Under the pieces are notes generated by a model. It worked only from the letters and a program-made list of their open reading frames with translations. It did not search any database and was not told the DNA's origin. Of a stretch of 50,180 bases of DNA, positions 8,468-19,640 are shown one piece after another. The first letter of the stretch is position 1. Every line of letters starts with the position of its first letter. The stretch covers positions 1 through 50,180 of the forward strand of contig NZ_QAOW01000013.1 of assembly GCF_003051005.1 (NCBI RefSeq), given 5' to 3'. This stretch comes from Rhodococcus sp. OK519 (GTDB lineage: Bacteria > Actinomycetota > Actinomycetes > Mycobacteriales > Mycobacteriaceae). The translations under genes were made by a program, and so were the position numbers.

Positions 8468-9658
8468 TCAGCTACCCACGAACGCCGTCAGTGAACCGAG
8501 GTCCAGCGCCACCGCCGAACCTGTGCACGACAACCCGAACGTCGCGGACGAGAACGGGGACGACGACGCCGAACCCAGGCCCGACGAGAGGGACCCGGTC
8601 GAGGCCGATCCCGTCGCACAGTCGTTCGGTTCGAACTCCTGCGCGGGTGGCGCGGCAATCGCCAGCGTGTGATAGTCACCGCCTGCGATCGCGGTGTACC
8701 GCAGGCCTTCCGGTGCCGACTCGAACTCGCCGGCCTGCCCGTGCCAGTTCTTGCCCCAGCCGACGATACCGCCGTCCGAGGTGAGCGCCAGCGAATGGTA
8801 CTGACCTGCCGCGACTGCGGTGAAGGTCTGGCCCTCGGGCGGTTCCGGCGCCGCGTCCTGGCCGTAGCGTGCGTAGCCTCCGGCGACGACGCGGCCGTCC
8901 GACGTCAGCGCCAGCGAATGCGACTCGCCCGTCGCGATCGCGACGTACCGCTGTCCCTCCGGTGCGGCAGGCAGATGAATGTTCGACGTGTTCGCACCGC
9001 CTGCCCAGTCCTGACCGGCACCGACGACCTCGCCGGTCGATGTCAAGCCGAGCGAGAAGTGCTCGCCCGCCGCGATCGCGGTGTACGTACGGTCGGTCGG
9101 CAGGTCATTCTCGTCGAACTCGCCTGATCCGAACGCCCGCGCCTGACCGGACTCCGTGAGCGCGAGGGAGTGCTCGTAGCCCGCGGCGATCGCCGTGAAC
9201 CTCTCGGTCGAATCCGCCGGGCCCGAGCATTGACCGGATGTGTCGTCGCCGAAGCACACGACATCGCCGGTCGAGGTGAGGGCGAGCGAATAGTCCGGGC
9301 CCGCAGAGATCGCCGTGAACCGTTCACCGGTCGGCGTCGGCGGGGCGGTCGACTGCGGAGCGCTCCCGACACCCACGATCCGGCCGGACGACGTGAGCGC
9401 AATCGAGTGCTCACGCCCGCCTGCGATCGCGGTGTACGTCTCGCCGGTCGCCAAGGCCGGAAAACCGAGTTGTCCGAAGTCGCGTTCACCTTCGTAGTCG
9501 TCGGGTTGCCCACCCCAGGCGTGGATCTCACCACCCGGCGTCACCGGCACGCCGACGGGCGCGCCGGCAGCCGGCGCCGCCAGCACCGACAATCCCGCAA
9601 CCGCGAGCACTGGGGCCGCCAGCCCGCGCATCAGCCGGCGTCGTGTCTCGAGCTCCAC
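8468..9658 (-). CDS. Secreted RCC1-repeat beta-propeller protein
   Basis: 396 residues with a basic N terminus, a hydrophobic signal segment and an Ala-rich cleavage region (LAAPAAGAP). The mature part holds seven repeats of the type YTAIAAGxxHSLALTSxGxVVGxG, each about 45 residues, the number expected for one closed seven-bladed RCC1/BLIP-II-like propeller. A roughly 65-residue tail has two cysteines. It is probably an exported binding protein; the partner is unknown. GTG at 9658 is chosen over GTG at 9664 because GGAGG ends 8 bases before it but only 2 before the other. Confidence 0.85.
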   Translation of the reverse strand: MELETRRRLMRGLAAPVLAVAGLSVLAAPAAGAPVGVPVTPGGEIHAWGGQPDDYEGERDFGQLGFPALATGETYTAIAGGREHSIALTSSGRIVGVGSAPQSTAPPTPTGERFTAISAGPDYSLALTSTGDVVCFGDDTSGQCSGPADSTERFTAIAAGYEHSLALTESGQARAFGSGEFDENDLPTDRTYTAIAAGEHFSLGLTSTGEVVGAGQDWAGGANTSNIHLPAAPEGQRYVAIATGESHSLALTSDGRVVAGGYARYGQDAAPEPPEGQTFTAVAAGQYHSLALTSDGGIVGWGKNWHGQAGEFESAPEGLRYTAIAGGDYHTLAIAAPPAQEFEPNDCATGSASTGSLSSGLGSASSSPFSSATFGLSCTGSAVALDLGSLTAFVGS

Positions 9659-9768
9659 GTGCACTTCCTCCCGACGAGTCCGATTGGCGCCGACGGGTAC
9701 TCCCGGCCGGCACTCGCATCATGACGCGCGGAGACAGTCGAATATCGAAGAATCAGACGAATTGCCGC

Positions 9769-10746
9769 TCAGTGCGCGAGGCTTCGGAGCAGGTCGTTGA
9801 GGTGCGTGCACGTATCCACTCCCCGGAACTCGCGCCGCACCTCCGCCTCGACGTCGCTGAGCGCGACCCCGACCAGTCGACCCGCACTGCCCACCGCACC
9901 CGGGCAGTCGGACCACGGCAACACGCGAGGCGTCGCCACCGCATCCCGGATGACGCCGGTCGCGGCATCGGCGGTGACGGCGAGTTCGTACTCGTGGATC
10001 ACCGTCTCGACACCGTCGACACGCATGTACGTGTCACGGAACATCGCGTCGATCCGGATTTCACCGTTCTCGGTCCAGCGGTCGATCCTGCGCCGCCGAC
10101 GCATCGCGTGAATTCCCAACTTCGGAGGCGTGCGCCGGAAGGCGTCGTCGAGCGGTGGCGCGACCGGACCGTCCGCGACCGGCCCGCGCCCACGCACCGC
10201 AATCGTCGCGATGAGCGCCCCTCCGCTCGCGTAGCCGGCGCATTGGTCGCCGACGGGTACGTAGCCGGTCCCACCGGCACCGGCACGCGGGTCCAGTTCG
10301 CGTTCGGCCGACACCGCGTGACCCGAGATCAAGGTGCCCACCGGAACGTCGTCGAGCAACAGGGCGAGCGGCGCATTCTTCTCGGAAGCGCCACCAGCAA
10401 CGACGGACCCGACACGTCCGCGGAAACCCGCGATCGCCGACGACCCGACGAGGGTGTCCAGTCCCGACAGGTGAGGCGAGGTCTCGAGACGGGTGATCGT
10501 GCGTCCGTCGTGATAGTCGACGGTGGCCTCGAGAGTCGCTCCCGCGCGAACGGACTCCGCCGCAGCCGCATCGATCTCGAAGTACCGGGCCCACCCGCTC
10601 AGTTCGAGTGGGCCGGCCGCCCCGCCCCGACGCACAAGATCGAGACGCGTGACGAGACGCGTCGAATTCGCTCGAGCGACCGGCACATCGGCGCGCGGCC
10701 CACGAACAACGCCGTGCAACGCGGGATCCGGATCGTGCTCACTCAT
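9769..10746 (-). CDS. DUF2889 domain protein
   Basis: 325 residues from the ATG at 10746; a TTG at 10782 is an alternative. The C-terminal half has the DUF2889 pattern: an Arg-rich strand (HAMRRRRRIDRW), a paired-strand core (IRIDAMFRDTYMR) and the closing GVDTCTHLNDLLRSLAH. The N-terminal half carries an additional beta-rich region. There is no signal peptide. The function of DUF2889 is not established. The divergent LuxR regulator may control it, but nothing else shows its role. Confidence 0.72.
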   Translation of the reverse strand: MSEHDPDPALHGVVRGPRADVPVARANSTRLVTRLDLVRRGGAAGPLELSGWARYFEIDAAAAESVRAGATLEATVDYHDGRTITRLETSPHLSGLDTLVGSSAIAGFRGRVGSVVAGGASEKNAPLALLLDDVPVGTLISGHAVSAERELDPRAGAGGTGYVPVGDQCAGYASGGALIATIAVRGRGPVADGPVAPPLDDAFRRTPPKLGIHAMRRRRRIDRWTENGEIRIDAMFRDTYMRVDGVETVIHEYELAVTADAATGVIRDAVATPRVLPWSDCPGAVGSAGRLVGVALSDVEAEVRREFRGVDTCTHLNDLLRSLAH

Positions 10747-10931
10747 AGGATCGACCGTGCCCCATGCCGACGACCTGATCAACCGAAGGTCCCATCGGAC
10801 GGAAGTCGAGGGTAGCGAGTGTCCCGGATGGTGCAGTTTGCAATGATCGTATGAAATAGGTTGTCGAGAGACCTCCCGAACCCGCCGTCGTCATGGGGAT
10901 CGTGTGAGCCGAAACCGAGGGTGGTTTCCAG

Positions 10932-13532
10932 ATGAGAGAGCGCCGAGAGAGCAGCGCCACGGGCCCGAAGCTCAGCCGCGGTGCCACATGGGTGCCGCCG
11001 CGCAAGCGGCTCCTTGCGCGTCTGGACCGGAACTCACCGATCACGGTGATCCGTGCACCACGGGGTTTCGGCAAGGTCGATCTCGTCGTGTCGTGGCTCG
11101 ATTCTGCTCGATCGGAATTTCGTGCAGTGCTGTGGATTCCCGCGCCCGCGGAACCGATCACGTCGGAGGCGTTCTGGCAGTCCGTGATCGAACGCCTACG
11201 CTCGGCGGGCATCGTCGCGGAGGATTCCGGCCCGAGCTCCGACGGCATGCCCGCGGCCGGGAAGGTGCGAGAGTCGCTGGCTCGCAGCGGGGCACCGGTG
11301 CTGCTCGTGCTGGCCCGCGTCGATCTGGTTCACGACGGCCGGATCGAGGACGAGATCCTGCATCTGCTCGATCGGTGCCACAACGTCAACGTCGTTGCGA
11401 CCGCCTGCGACCGGTCACTGTTCGGCGATCCCGTCACCATGGAGCCGACCCACGAACTGATTCTCGCCCGAGACCTGCTCTACACCCGCGAGGATGCGGC
11501 CGAACTGTTCGATCACGCCGAAATCGCGCTCAAGCACGGCGAACTGGATTACATACGCGAACGCGTCGGATCGTTGCCCGCCCTCATGCGCATCGCGGTC
11601 GTCGTCGTCAAGAACCTGCCCGACGTCCCGGAACGGCGTGAGCTGCTCGCGCACCGCCTCGACAGCACGATTGCCCGGTACGTGCAATCGACTGTGCTCG
11701 AACATCCTTCGATTGACGGTTACCGGGATTTCGTCATCTCCGTCGCGACCGCGCGGGTCATCACGGTGGACGTCGCCCGACGCCTCACCGGTGTCGGCGA
11801 CGCCGCACAGCGCCTCCAGGTTCTTGAAACAGCCGGAATCGTCAACCATTGCGAGACGACGATCGAGGACGCGTGGGAGTTCGCGCCGGCCGTCCGGGAC
11901 TGTCTCCTCGCCGCGCAGGAGCAGGCGGGTATCGACCGCGTCGAGAAGTTGACCCTTCTGGCCGAGCATGGCGTGCAGCGCGGGGACATCGCATCTGGAC
12001 TCGCGTACGCCGTCGAGGCGGAGAACTGGGACCTCGCACTCGACCTGATCAACGACCACTGGGTCGGGCTCGTCGACTGCCACTTCGGCCAGCTGCGTTC
12101 GACTCTACGTCGGCTGCCGTCGGACCGACTCGATGCGTATCCCGCGATCAAGGCCGGACGCGACCTGTTCGTCCTGCTGGGCGCCCAGCCGACCATCCCC
12201 GCCGACGCGCTGCCGAACCAGCCCGCGGCGCTCGAGCAACTCGGCACCACCGAGAAGGCTCGGGACGCACTCAGCGTCGGGTGCGTCCAGACGATGATGC
12301 TCAGGCTCGGCGGCGAACACGAACGTGCGGCCGCATTGGCACGGCGGCTCACCCATCTGGTGCGGGGAGCGCTCGACACCAGGCCCGACGACATCGCCGG
12401 CCAGTTGCCGGTGATGCGCCTGCAGTGGGGCATCACGTACGAGCTTGCCGGAGCGTTCTCGGAATCCGCGGTGGAACTGAGGCTGGCACACCGCGGTGCG
12501 CTGGCGCAGGGAGTCGGCTTCGTCGCGCGCAACGCCGCAGGCAACTCGGCCATGAACTGGGCGGTGATCGGCGAACCACGTCGCGCCGAGGAATGGCTCG
12601 AACTCGAGGACGCACACCCCGACCCCGACGGCTGGCTCGAGCCCATGGTGAAGGTCGGCGGGCTCGTCGCCCGAGCCCTGGTGGCGATCGACCGACTGGA
12701 CGTCGCGACCGCGGACCGTTGGCTCGACGAGCTCGGCGAGGCGTCTGAACGCGCCGAACTCTGGCCCTTCATCACCCTGGCGCACTGCCACCACGCACTG
12801 GCGACCGGACAGGCCTACACGGGCATGGCGGTGCTGCAGCGCGCGATCACATCGCACGCCGCGATCCTCCGCCCGGACTCGTTGATCGCGACAGTGATGG
12901 TGGCCCTCGAGATCGAACTTCGCCTGGCCCTGGGCGAAGGCAACCGCGCGCTGTCGATGCTCGGCGAGCGCAGCCTCGACGAGCCGGTACTGATCATCGC
13001 GGCGGCCCGCACCCACTTGCTTACCGGTAACCCCTCGACCGCCCTGGCGCTGTGCCGCAAGTGCGACTGGTTCAGCTACCCGTTCACCCGCAACCAACTC
13101 GAGGCGCTGCTCATCGAGACCGCCGCACACCGTGCCTTGAGCGAGCACGCCGCGGCGGCCCGGGCCTGGGCGCAGGCCGCCGCGATCGCGGACCGTACCG
13201 GACTCCTGGGGACGCTCGCGACGGTTCCGCGCGCATTGCTGGTCGAACTCGACGGGGCAGCGCAGACCCGGTCCACCGCGGTGGCCGCCTTCCTGGCGTC
13301 GGATGCTCGCGAGATATTCCCCGCGGCCGTCCATCACGTAGAACTCACCGAACGCGAGCGTGCCGTCCTCGCCGAACTCGCGAAGGGCCTGTCGACGCTC
13401 GAGATCGCGCGCACGCTGTTCGTGTCGACCAACACCGTCAAGAGCCAGTTGCGAACCCTGTACCGGAAGATCGACGCGCACTCTCGCGACGAAGCCCTCG
13501 AGATCGCGTACCGGACGGGTCTGATCGACTGA
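10932..13532 (+). CDS. Large MalT/LAL-type LuxR-family transcriptional regulator
   Basis: 866 residues. The N-terminal STAND-type NTPase begins RGATWVPPRKRLLARL and has a P-loop-like APRGFGKVD at 42-50, where the Ser/Thr after the Lys is replaced by Val49, so nucleotide binding may be weak or lost. A long helical, TPR-like sensor region follows. The C terminus is a LuxR/GerE HTH: LTERERAVLAELAKG, then LSTLEIARTLFVSTNTVKSQ, then LRTLYRKIDA. It lies upstream of an MFS exporter and diverges from the DUF2889 gene. The ligand and regulon are not evident. Confidence 0.88.
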   Translation: MRERRESSATGPKLSRGATWVPPRKRLLARLDRNSPITVIRAPRGFGKVDLVVSWLDSARSEFRAVLWIPAPAEPITSEAFWQSVIERLRSAGIVAEDSGPSSDGMPAAGKVRESLARSGAPVLLVLARVDLVHDGRIEDEILHLLDRCHNVNVVATACDRSLFGDPVTMEPTHELILARDLLYTREDAAELFDHAEIALKHGELDYIRERVGSLPALMRIAVVVVKNLPDVPERRELLAHRLDSTIARYVQSTVLEHPSIDGYRDFVISVATARVITVDVARRLTGVGDAAQRLQVLETAGIVNHCETTIEDAWEFAPAVRDCLLAAQEQAGIDRVEKLTLLAEHGVQRGDIASGLAYAVEAENWDLALDLINDHWVGLVDCHFGQLRSTLRRLPSDRLDAYPAIKAGRDLFVLLGAQPTIPADALPNQPAALEQLGTTEKARDALSVGCVQTMMLRLGGEHERAAALARRLTHLVRGALDTRPDDIAGQLPVMRLQWGITYELAGAFSESAVELRLAHRGALAQGVGFVARNAAGNSAMNWAVIGEPRRAEEWLELEDAHPDPDGWLEPMVKVGGLVARALVAIDRLDVATADRWLDELGEASERAELWPFITLAHCHHALATGQAYTGMAVLQRAITSHAAILRPDSLIATVMVALEIELRLALGEGNRALSMLGERSLDEPVLIIAAARTHLLTGNPSTALALCRKCDWFSYPFTRNQLEALLIETAAHRALSEHAAAARAWAQAAAIADRTGLLGTLATVPRALLVELDGAAQTRSTAVAAFLASDAREIFPAAVHHVELTERERAVLAELAKGLSTLEIARTLFVSTNTVKSQLRTLYRKIDAHSRDEALEIAYRTGLID

Positions 13533-13557
13533 GGCCGATCGGCCCCGGGGATCGGCC
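13533..13557 (+). terminator. Terminator-like hairpin after the LuxR gene
   Basis: GGCCGATC at 13533-13540 pairs with GATCGGCC at 13550-13557 across a 9-base loop. It begins at the LuxR stop codon and ends 21 bases before the MFS start. Confidence 0.5.
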
Positions 13558-13577
13558 CGGCCCTGCTTCAATCAGGT

Positions 13578-15200
13578 ATGCCTGAAAGCACCGGGCATCG
13601 AACGGGTTCCCGGGCAATGCTCGTCCTGGCGACACTGTCGGCAGGACAGTTCCTCATGACCCTGGACAGTTCGGTCATGAACGTGTCGATGGCCATGGTC
13701 GCGTCCGACCTCGGCACCACGATCACCGGAATCCAGACCGCGATCACGTTGTACACACTCGTCATGGCCACGCTGATGATCACCGGCGGCAAGCTGGGGA
13801 GCATCATGGGCCGCCGCCGGGCGTTCGGCATCGGCCTCGTCATCTACGGCGCCGGGTCGCTGACGACGGCCCTGGCCCCCAACCTCGGCGTCCTGCTCGT
13901 GGGCTGGTCCCTGCTCGAGGGCCTCGGCGCCGCACTCATCATGCCCGCGATCGTCGCCCTCGTCGCCTCCAACTTCGCTCCCGAGAAACGTTCGGGTGCC
14001 TACGGTTTGATCGCGGCATCGGGGGCCGTCGCGGTGGCAGCCGGTCCACTGATCGGTGGGGCGGTCACGACATTCGCCTCGTGGAGGTACGTGTTCGCGG
14101 GAGAGGTCGTGATCGTGCTCCTGATCCTGCCGGTGCTGCGCCGGATCGAGGACGCGCCACCCAAGCGGGTTCGACTCGACGGTGTCGGGTCGGCTCTGTC
14201 CGTGATCGGCCTGGGGCTGGTGGTGTACGGCGTGCTGCGGTCCGGTGAATGGGGATGGCTGCGCAGCCGGCCCGGAGGCCCGGAGATCCTGGGTCTGTCC
14301 CCGGTCTTCTGGCTGGTCCTCGGCGGCATGCTCGTCGTCTACGCGTTCACGAGATGGGAGGCGTACCTGCTGCACCGCGGCCGTGAACCGCTCCTCGACA
14401 CCCGGCTTCTCGGTAACCGGCAACTGTCCGGCGGGCTGACGATGTTCTTCGCACAGTTCATGGTTCAGGCAGGTGTCTTCTTCGCCGTCCCGCTGTTCCT
14501 GTCGGTGGTGCTCGAACTCAGCGCACTGCAGACCGGCATCCGGTTGCTCCCACTGTCCGTCGCCCTTCTCGTCACAGCGGTCGGCATCCCGAGGGTGTGG
14601 CCGCACGCCTCGCCGCGGCGGGTGGTCCGGATCGGGCTCGGCGCGATGACGGTGGGGATCGCCATCCTGGCCGGCGGCATGGATCCGGGCGCGAACGCCG
14701 GCATCGTCGCCGTGCCGATGCTGTTGATGGGCCTCGGACTGGGGGCACTGGCGTCCCAGCTCGGCGCGGTCACCGTCTCCGCGGTTCCCGACTCACGCAG
14801 CGCCGAGGTGGGCGGATTGCAGAACACCGCAACCAATCTCGGCGCGTCGCTGGGAACCGCGCTCATCGGATCGGTCCTCATCGCGACGCTCAGCGCGTCG
14901 ATCGTCGCCGGAATCCAGAACGACCCGCGGGTGCCCGATGCCGTCCAGGAGCAGGCCACCACCGACCTCGCGAGCGGTGTGCCGTTCCTCAGCGACACCC
15001 AACTGTCGGGGGCGCTGAGCGACGCCGGCGTCGACCCGGCCGTCGCCGAGGCCGTCGTATCCGCGAACACCGACGCCCGCCTCGAGGCGCTGCAGGCCGC
15101 GCTCTCGGTCGCGGCACTGCTCGCCGTCGGGGCGCTGTTCTTCACCGGTCGAATTCCACGCCGACCCGTGGGTGCCGGCGACAGGGACGCCGACGACTGA
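13578..15200 (+). CDS. MFS drug exporter of the DHA2 (14-TM, EmrB/QacA) family
   Basis: 540 residues with about 14 hydrophobic helices. Family marks are DSSVMNVSMAMVASDL in TM1, GKLGSIMGRRRAF in the TM2-TM3 loop and a motif-C-like stretch GPLIGGAVTTFASWRYVF near TM5. A non-hydrophobic insert of about 60 residues precedes the last helix. It probably exports hydrophobic compounds using the proton gradient. The upstream LuxR regulator could control it, although a hairpin separates them. Confidence 0.88.
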   Translation: MPESTGHRTGSRAMLVLATLSAGQFLMTLDSSVMNVSMAMVASDLGTTITGIQTAITLYTLVMATLMITGGKLGSIMGRRRAFGIGLVIYGAGSLTTALAPNLGVLLVGWSLLEGLGAALIMPAIVALVASNFAPEKRSGAYGLIAASGAVAVAAGPLIGGAVTTFASWRYVFAGEVVIVLLILPVLRRIEDAPPKRVRLDGVGSALSVIGLGLVVYGVLRSGEWGWLRSRPGGPEILGLSPVFWLVLGGMLVVYAFTRWEAYLLHRGREPLLDTRLLGNRQLSGGLTMFFAQFMVQAGVFFAVPLFLSVVLELSALQTGIRLLPLSVALLVTAVGIPRVWPHASPRRVVRIGLGAMTVGIAILAGGMDPGANAGIVAVPMLLMGLGLGALASQLGAVTVSAVPDSRSAEVGGLQNTATNLGASLGTALIGSVLIATLSASIVAGIQNDPRVPDAVQEQATTDLASGVPFLSDTQLSGALSDAGVDPAVAEAVVSANTDARLEALQAALSVAALLAVGALFFTGRIPRRPVGAGDRDADD

Positions 15201-15204
15201 TCGG

Positions 15205-16122
15205 TCAGGTCCGCCGTATGTGCGGCGCCGGCACCCCGATCAGCAGGCGCCGCGCCGCGTCCCACGACCGGCGGACCACCTCGGTGACCGACTCGGTGTC
15301 CGGTCCGAGCACGCGAACCCACGCGCCGCAGTCGTCGGGCAGGACGCTCACGCCACCCCTGACCCCGTCTGCCGCAACCTCGAGCGCGGCGTGCAGGGTG
15401 TCGGCCAGAGCACGGGCATCGGCCAGCGGGGTGATCACGTAGAGCGTGCCCATGACGTCGTGGTCGCCGAAGACCGCAGGACCGGTCACGCCACCGTCCG
15501 ACGGCTGCAACCTGACGGTGTCCACCGCGAGCAGGGTGCCGTCCGGACGGGAGATCTCGAGATCCGACGCGAACACGTCGTACTCGTGTCGCTCGTCGCG
15601 CGCCAACCGCCCCGCGAGGACGGTCTCACCGAACACGACCGTCGCCGACGGATCCACCGTGACCTCGGTCCGTTGATGCAGGCGCGCCCCGCCGAACGGG
15701 ATGAGCGGCTCGGGCAGGTACTCGACGAAGGCCCCCTCCGCTGCCGTCAGTCGTACCGTCTGCGTCGCGTAGTCGGTGTCCATGCGCTGCACCTTCGTCG
15801 ATGCCTGCGTCGTCAGATGCACGGATGTTCCGGGACCACAGTCGAATTCGAATCGCATTCGGTCACCCTGCACCAATCCGCCGCCCGTCGACATCAGGTA
15901 CACGACGGGCAGGTCGGGCCGCTCGGGATCGACGTACAGCGGTCGCATGATCTGCAGCGGCGGCTGTTGCAGGCGGTGGGACATCTCCGTCCGATCGCCG
16001 ATCAGGACGAAACCGAGTTCGAGGACACCGTTCTTACCGGGACTGCCCGGCGGCAGCGTCTCGGGTGTGCCGGCGTATCCGGCCACGATCTCCGGAACGT
16101 CGTCCTCGCGCGGCCCGATCAC
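15205..16122 (-). CDS. ureD: Urease accessory protein UreD
   Basis: 305 residues with UreD landmarks: STGGGLVQGDRMRFEFDCGPG, VHLTTQASTKVQRM and YLPEPLIPFGGARLHQRTEV. UreD (UreH) forms the scaffold with UreF and UreG that carries nickel to urease. The GTG start at 16122 overlaps the ureG stop (GTGA), so the genes are coupled. It is the last gene of the urease operon and ends 4 bases from the convergent MFS gene. Confidence 0.92.
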   Translation of the reverse strand: MIGPREDDVPEIVAGYAGTPETLPPGSPGKNGVLELGFVLIGDRTEMSHRLQQPPLQIMRPLYVDPERPDLPVVYLMSTGGGLVQGDRMRFEFDCGPGTSVHLTTQASTKVQRMDTDYATQTVRLTAAEGAFVEYLPEPLIPFGGARLHQRTEVTVDPSATVVFGETVLAGRLARDERHEYDVFASDLEISRPDGTLLAVDTVRLQPSDGGVTGPAVFGDHDVMGTLYVITPLADARALADTLHAALEVAADGVRGGVSVLPDDCGAWVRVLGPDTESVTEVVRRSWDAARRLLIGVPAPHIRRT

Positions 16123-16733
16123 GGTTGTTTCCTGAACGTGTCGAGGAAGTCCGCGATCGCCTCGAGTCCTTGCCCCGTGAGGCAGTTGGTCAACTGGACG
16201 GGTCGGCCGTCGCGAACGCGGTACGCGTCGGACTCCATGACGGCGACGTCGGCGCGGACGTACCGCGCGATGTCGATCTTGTTGATCACCAACAGATCCG
16301 ACTCGGTGATCCCGGGTCCACGCTTGCGGGGCATCTTCTCCCCCTCCGCGGTGTCGAGGACGAACAAGAACAGATCCACCAGGACCGGGCTGAAGGTCAG
16401 CGTCAGGTTGTCGCCGCCCGACTCGTAGAGCAGCGTGTCGACATCCGGGAACTGTTCCAGCAGTTCGGCACCCGCAGCCAGATTCATCGTCGGGTCGTCG
16501 CGCACCGCGGTGTGCGGGCACGCCCCCGTCTCGACGCCCACGACGCGGGCCGGGTCGAGGATGCCGTCGAGGGTGCGCCGGACGTGTTCGGCGTCCTCCT
16601 GCGTGTAGATGTCGTTGGTGATCACCGCCGGGCTGTACCCCCGCGCGGTCAGCACCGGGACCAGCGCCTCGATCAACGCGGTCTTGCCGGACCCCACGGG
16701 TCCGCCGATTCCGACCCTGAGAACATCGGTCAT
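16119..16733 (-). CDS. ureG: Urease accessory GTPase UreG
   Basis: 204 residues of a SIMIBI-class GTPase: P-loop GPVGSGKT at 11-18, the nickel-binding Cys-Pro-His at 72-74, ESGGDNLTLTFSP and the guanine-specificity motif NKID. UreG couples GTP hydrolysis to nickel delivery. The ATG at 16733 has AGGAG shortly upstream; the longer in-frame extension is discarded because it has no family similarity and would overlap ureF. Confidence 0.95.
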   Translation of the reverse strand: MTDVLRVGIGGPVGSGKTALIEALVPVLTARGYSPAVITNDIYTQEDAEHVRRTLDGILDPARVVGVETGACPHTAVRDDPTMNLAAGAELLEQFPDVDTLLYESGGDNLTLTFSPVLVDLFLFVLDTAEGEKMPRKRGPGITESDLLVINKIDIARYVRADVAVMESDAYRVRDGRPVQLTNCLTGQGLEAIADFLDTFRKQP

Positions 16734-16753
16734 GCCTTCTCCTTCCACTGGTG

Positions 16754-17443
16754 TCAGCTGACGAACAGGCGGGCATCGGCCCGCTCGTGTCCGGCCGACA
16801 TCACGTCGGCGACGGGCGTGCACCCGCCGAGATCGTTCAGGTTGCGACGCAACGCAGCAGCGGTGACCTCTTCGATCACGGGCGCCACGTCGGCCAGGAT
16901 CCGTTGCGCTCGCAGATGATCGGTGAGCCGGAGTCGCAGTGCGGCACCGACGAGACTCGCCGCGAAGGCGAACAAATCCCCCGCCACGGCCTGTGCCGCG
17001 CCCACTCCACACGCCGCGGCAACCACCCCGGCCACCACCGGCTGAGTGCCGGGGGTCCGCTTGGCGGCCACGTCCTCTGCGAAGCGGTCGATCCTGTCGC
17101 GCTCGAACGTCTGTCGCGCGACGGACAGCATCTGGTGCCCGGTCCGGGTGCAGGCGCGCCGCAGTTCCCGGTTGAGTTTGGTCGCGTGCAGGCGCCGGTC
17201 CACGCGGAGCAGACCTTCGTGGTCGCCCGCCACGATGGCGGCGTGCGCGAGTGCCAACGCGGTCGCGTCGGCCGGACCCACCGAGTGGCGCAACAGATCC
17301 ACCAGCAGAAAGGGAAGCGTCTCGGGCGTCACCGATCTGGTCTGCGAGTACCCCTCGAGGCCGTGCGAGAGCGTGTAGAAGCCTGCCGGGAACGACGAAT
17401 CGGTGAGTTGCAGGGTCACGAGGAGGGTGGCCACGTCGATCAT
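16754..17443 (-). CDS. ureF: Urease accessory protein UreF
   Basis: 229 residues with the UreF start LQLTDSSFPAGFYTLSHGLEGY and the central HQMLSVARQTF. It is all-helical and bridges UreD and UreG in the activation complex. It lies 7 bases after ureBC and 20 before ureG, consistent with one transcript. Confidence 0.93.
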   Translation of the reverse strand: MIDVATLLVTLQLTDSSFPAGFYTLSHGLEGYSQTRSVTPETLPFLLVDLLRHSVGPADATALALAHAAIVAGDHEGLLRVDRRLHATKLNRELRRACTRTGHQMLSVARQTFERDRIDRFAEDVAAKRTPGTQPVVAGVVAAACGVGAAQAVAGDLFAFAASLVGAALRLRLTDHLRAQRILADVAPVIEEVTAAALRRNLNDLGGCTPVADVMSAGHERADARLFVS

Positions 17444-17450
17444 GACGCCC

Positions 17451-19622
<2,172 letters not shown>

Positions 19623-19640
19623 GGGGGTGTCGCGTCCTTT

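Noticed and set aside
15205-16776. 523-codon minus-strand frame covering ureD and an upstream extension
   Set aside because: Only the part from GTG 16122 is UreD; the upstream 218 codons are the wrong frame of ureG.
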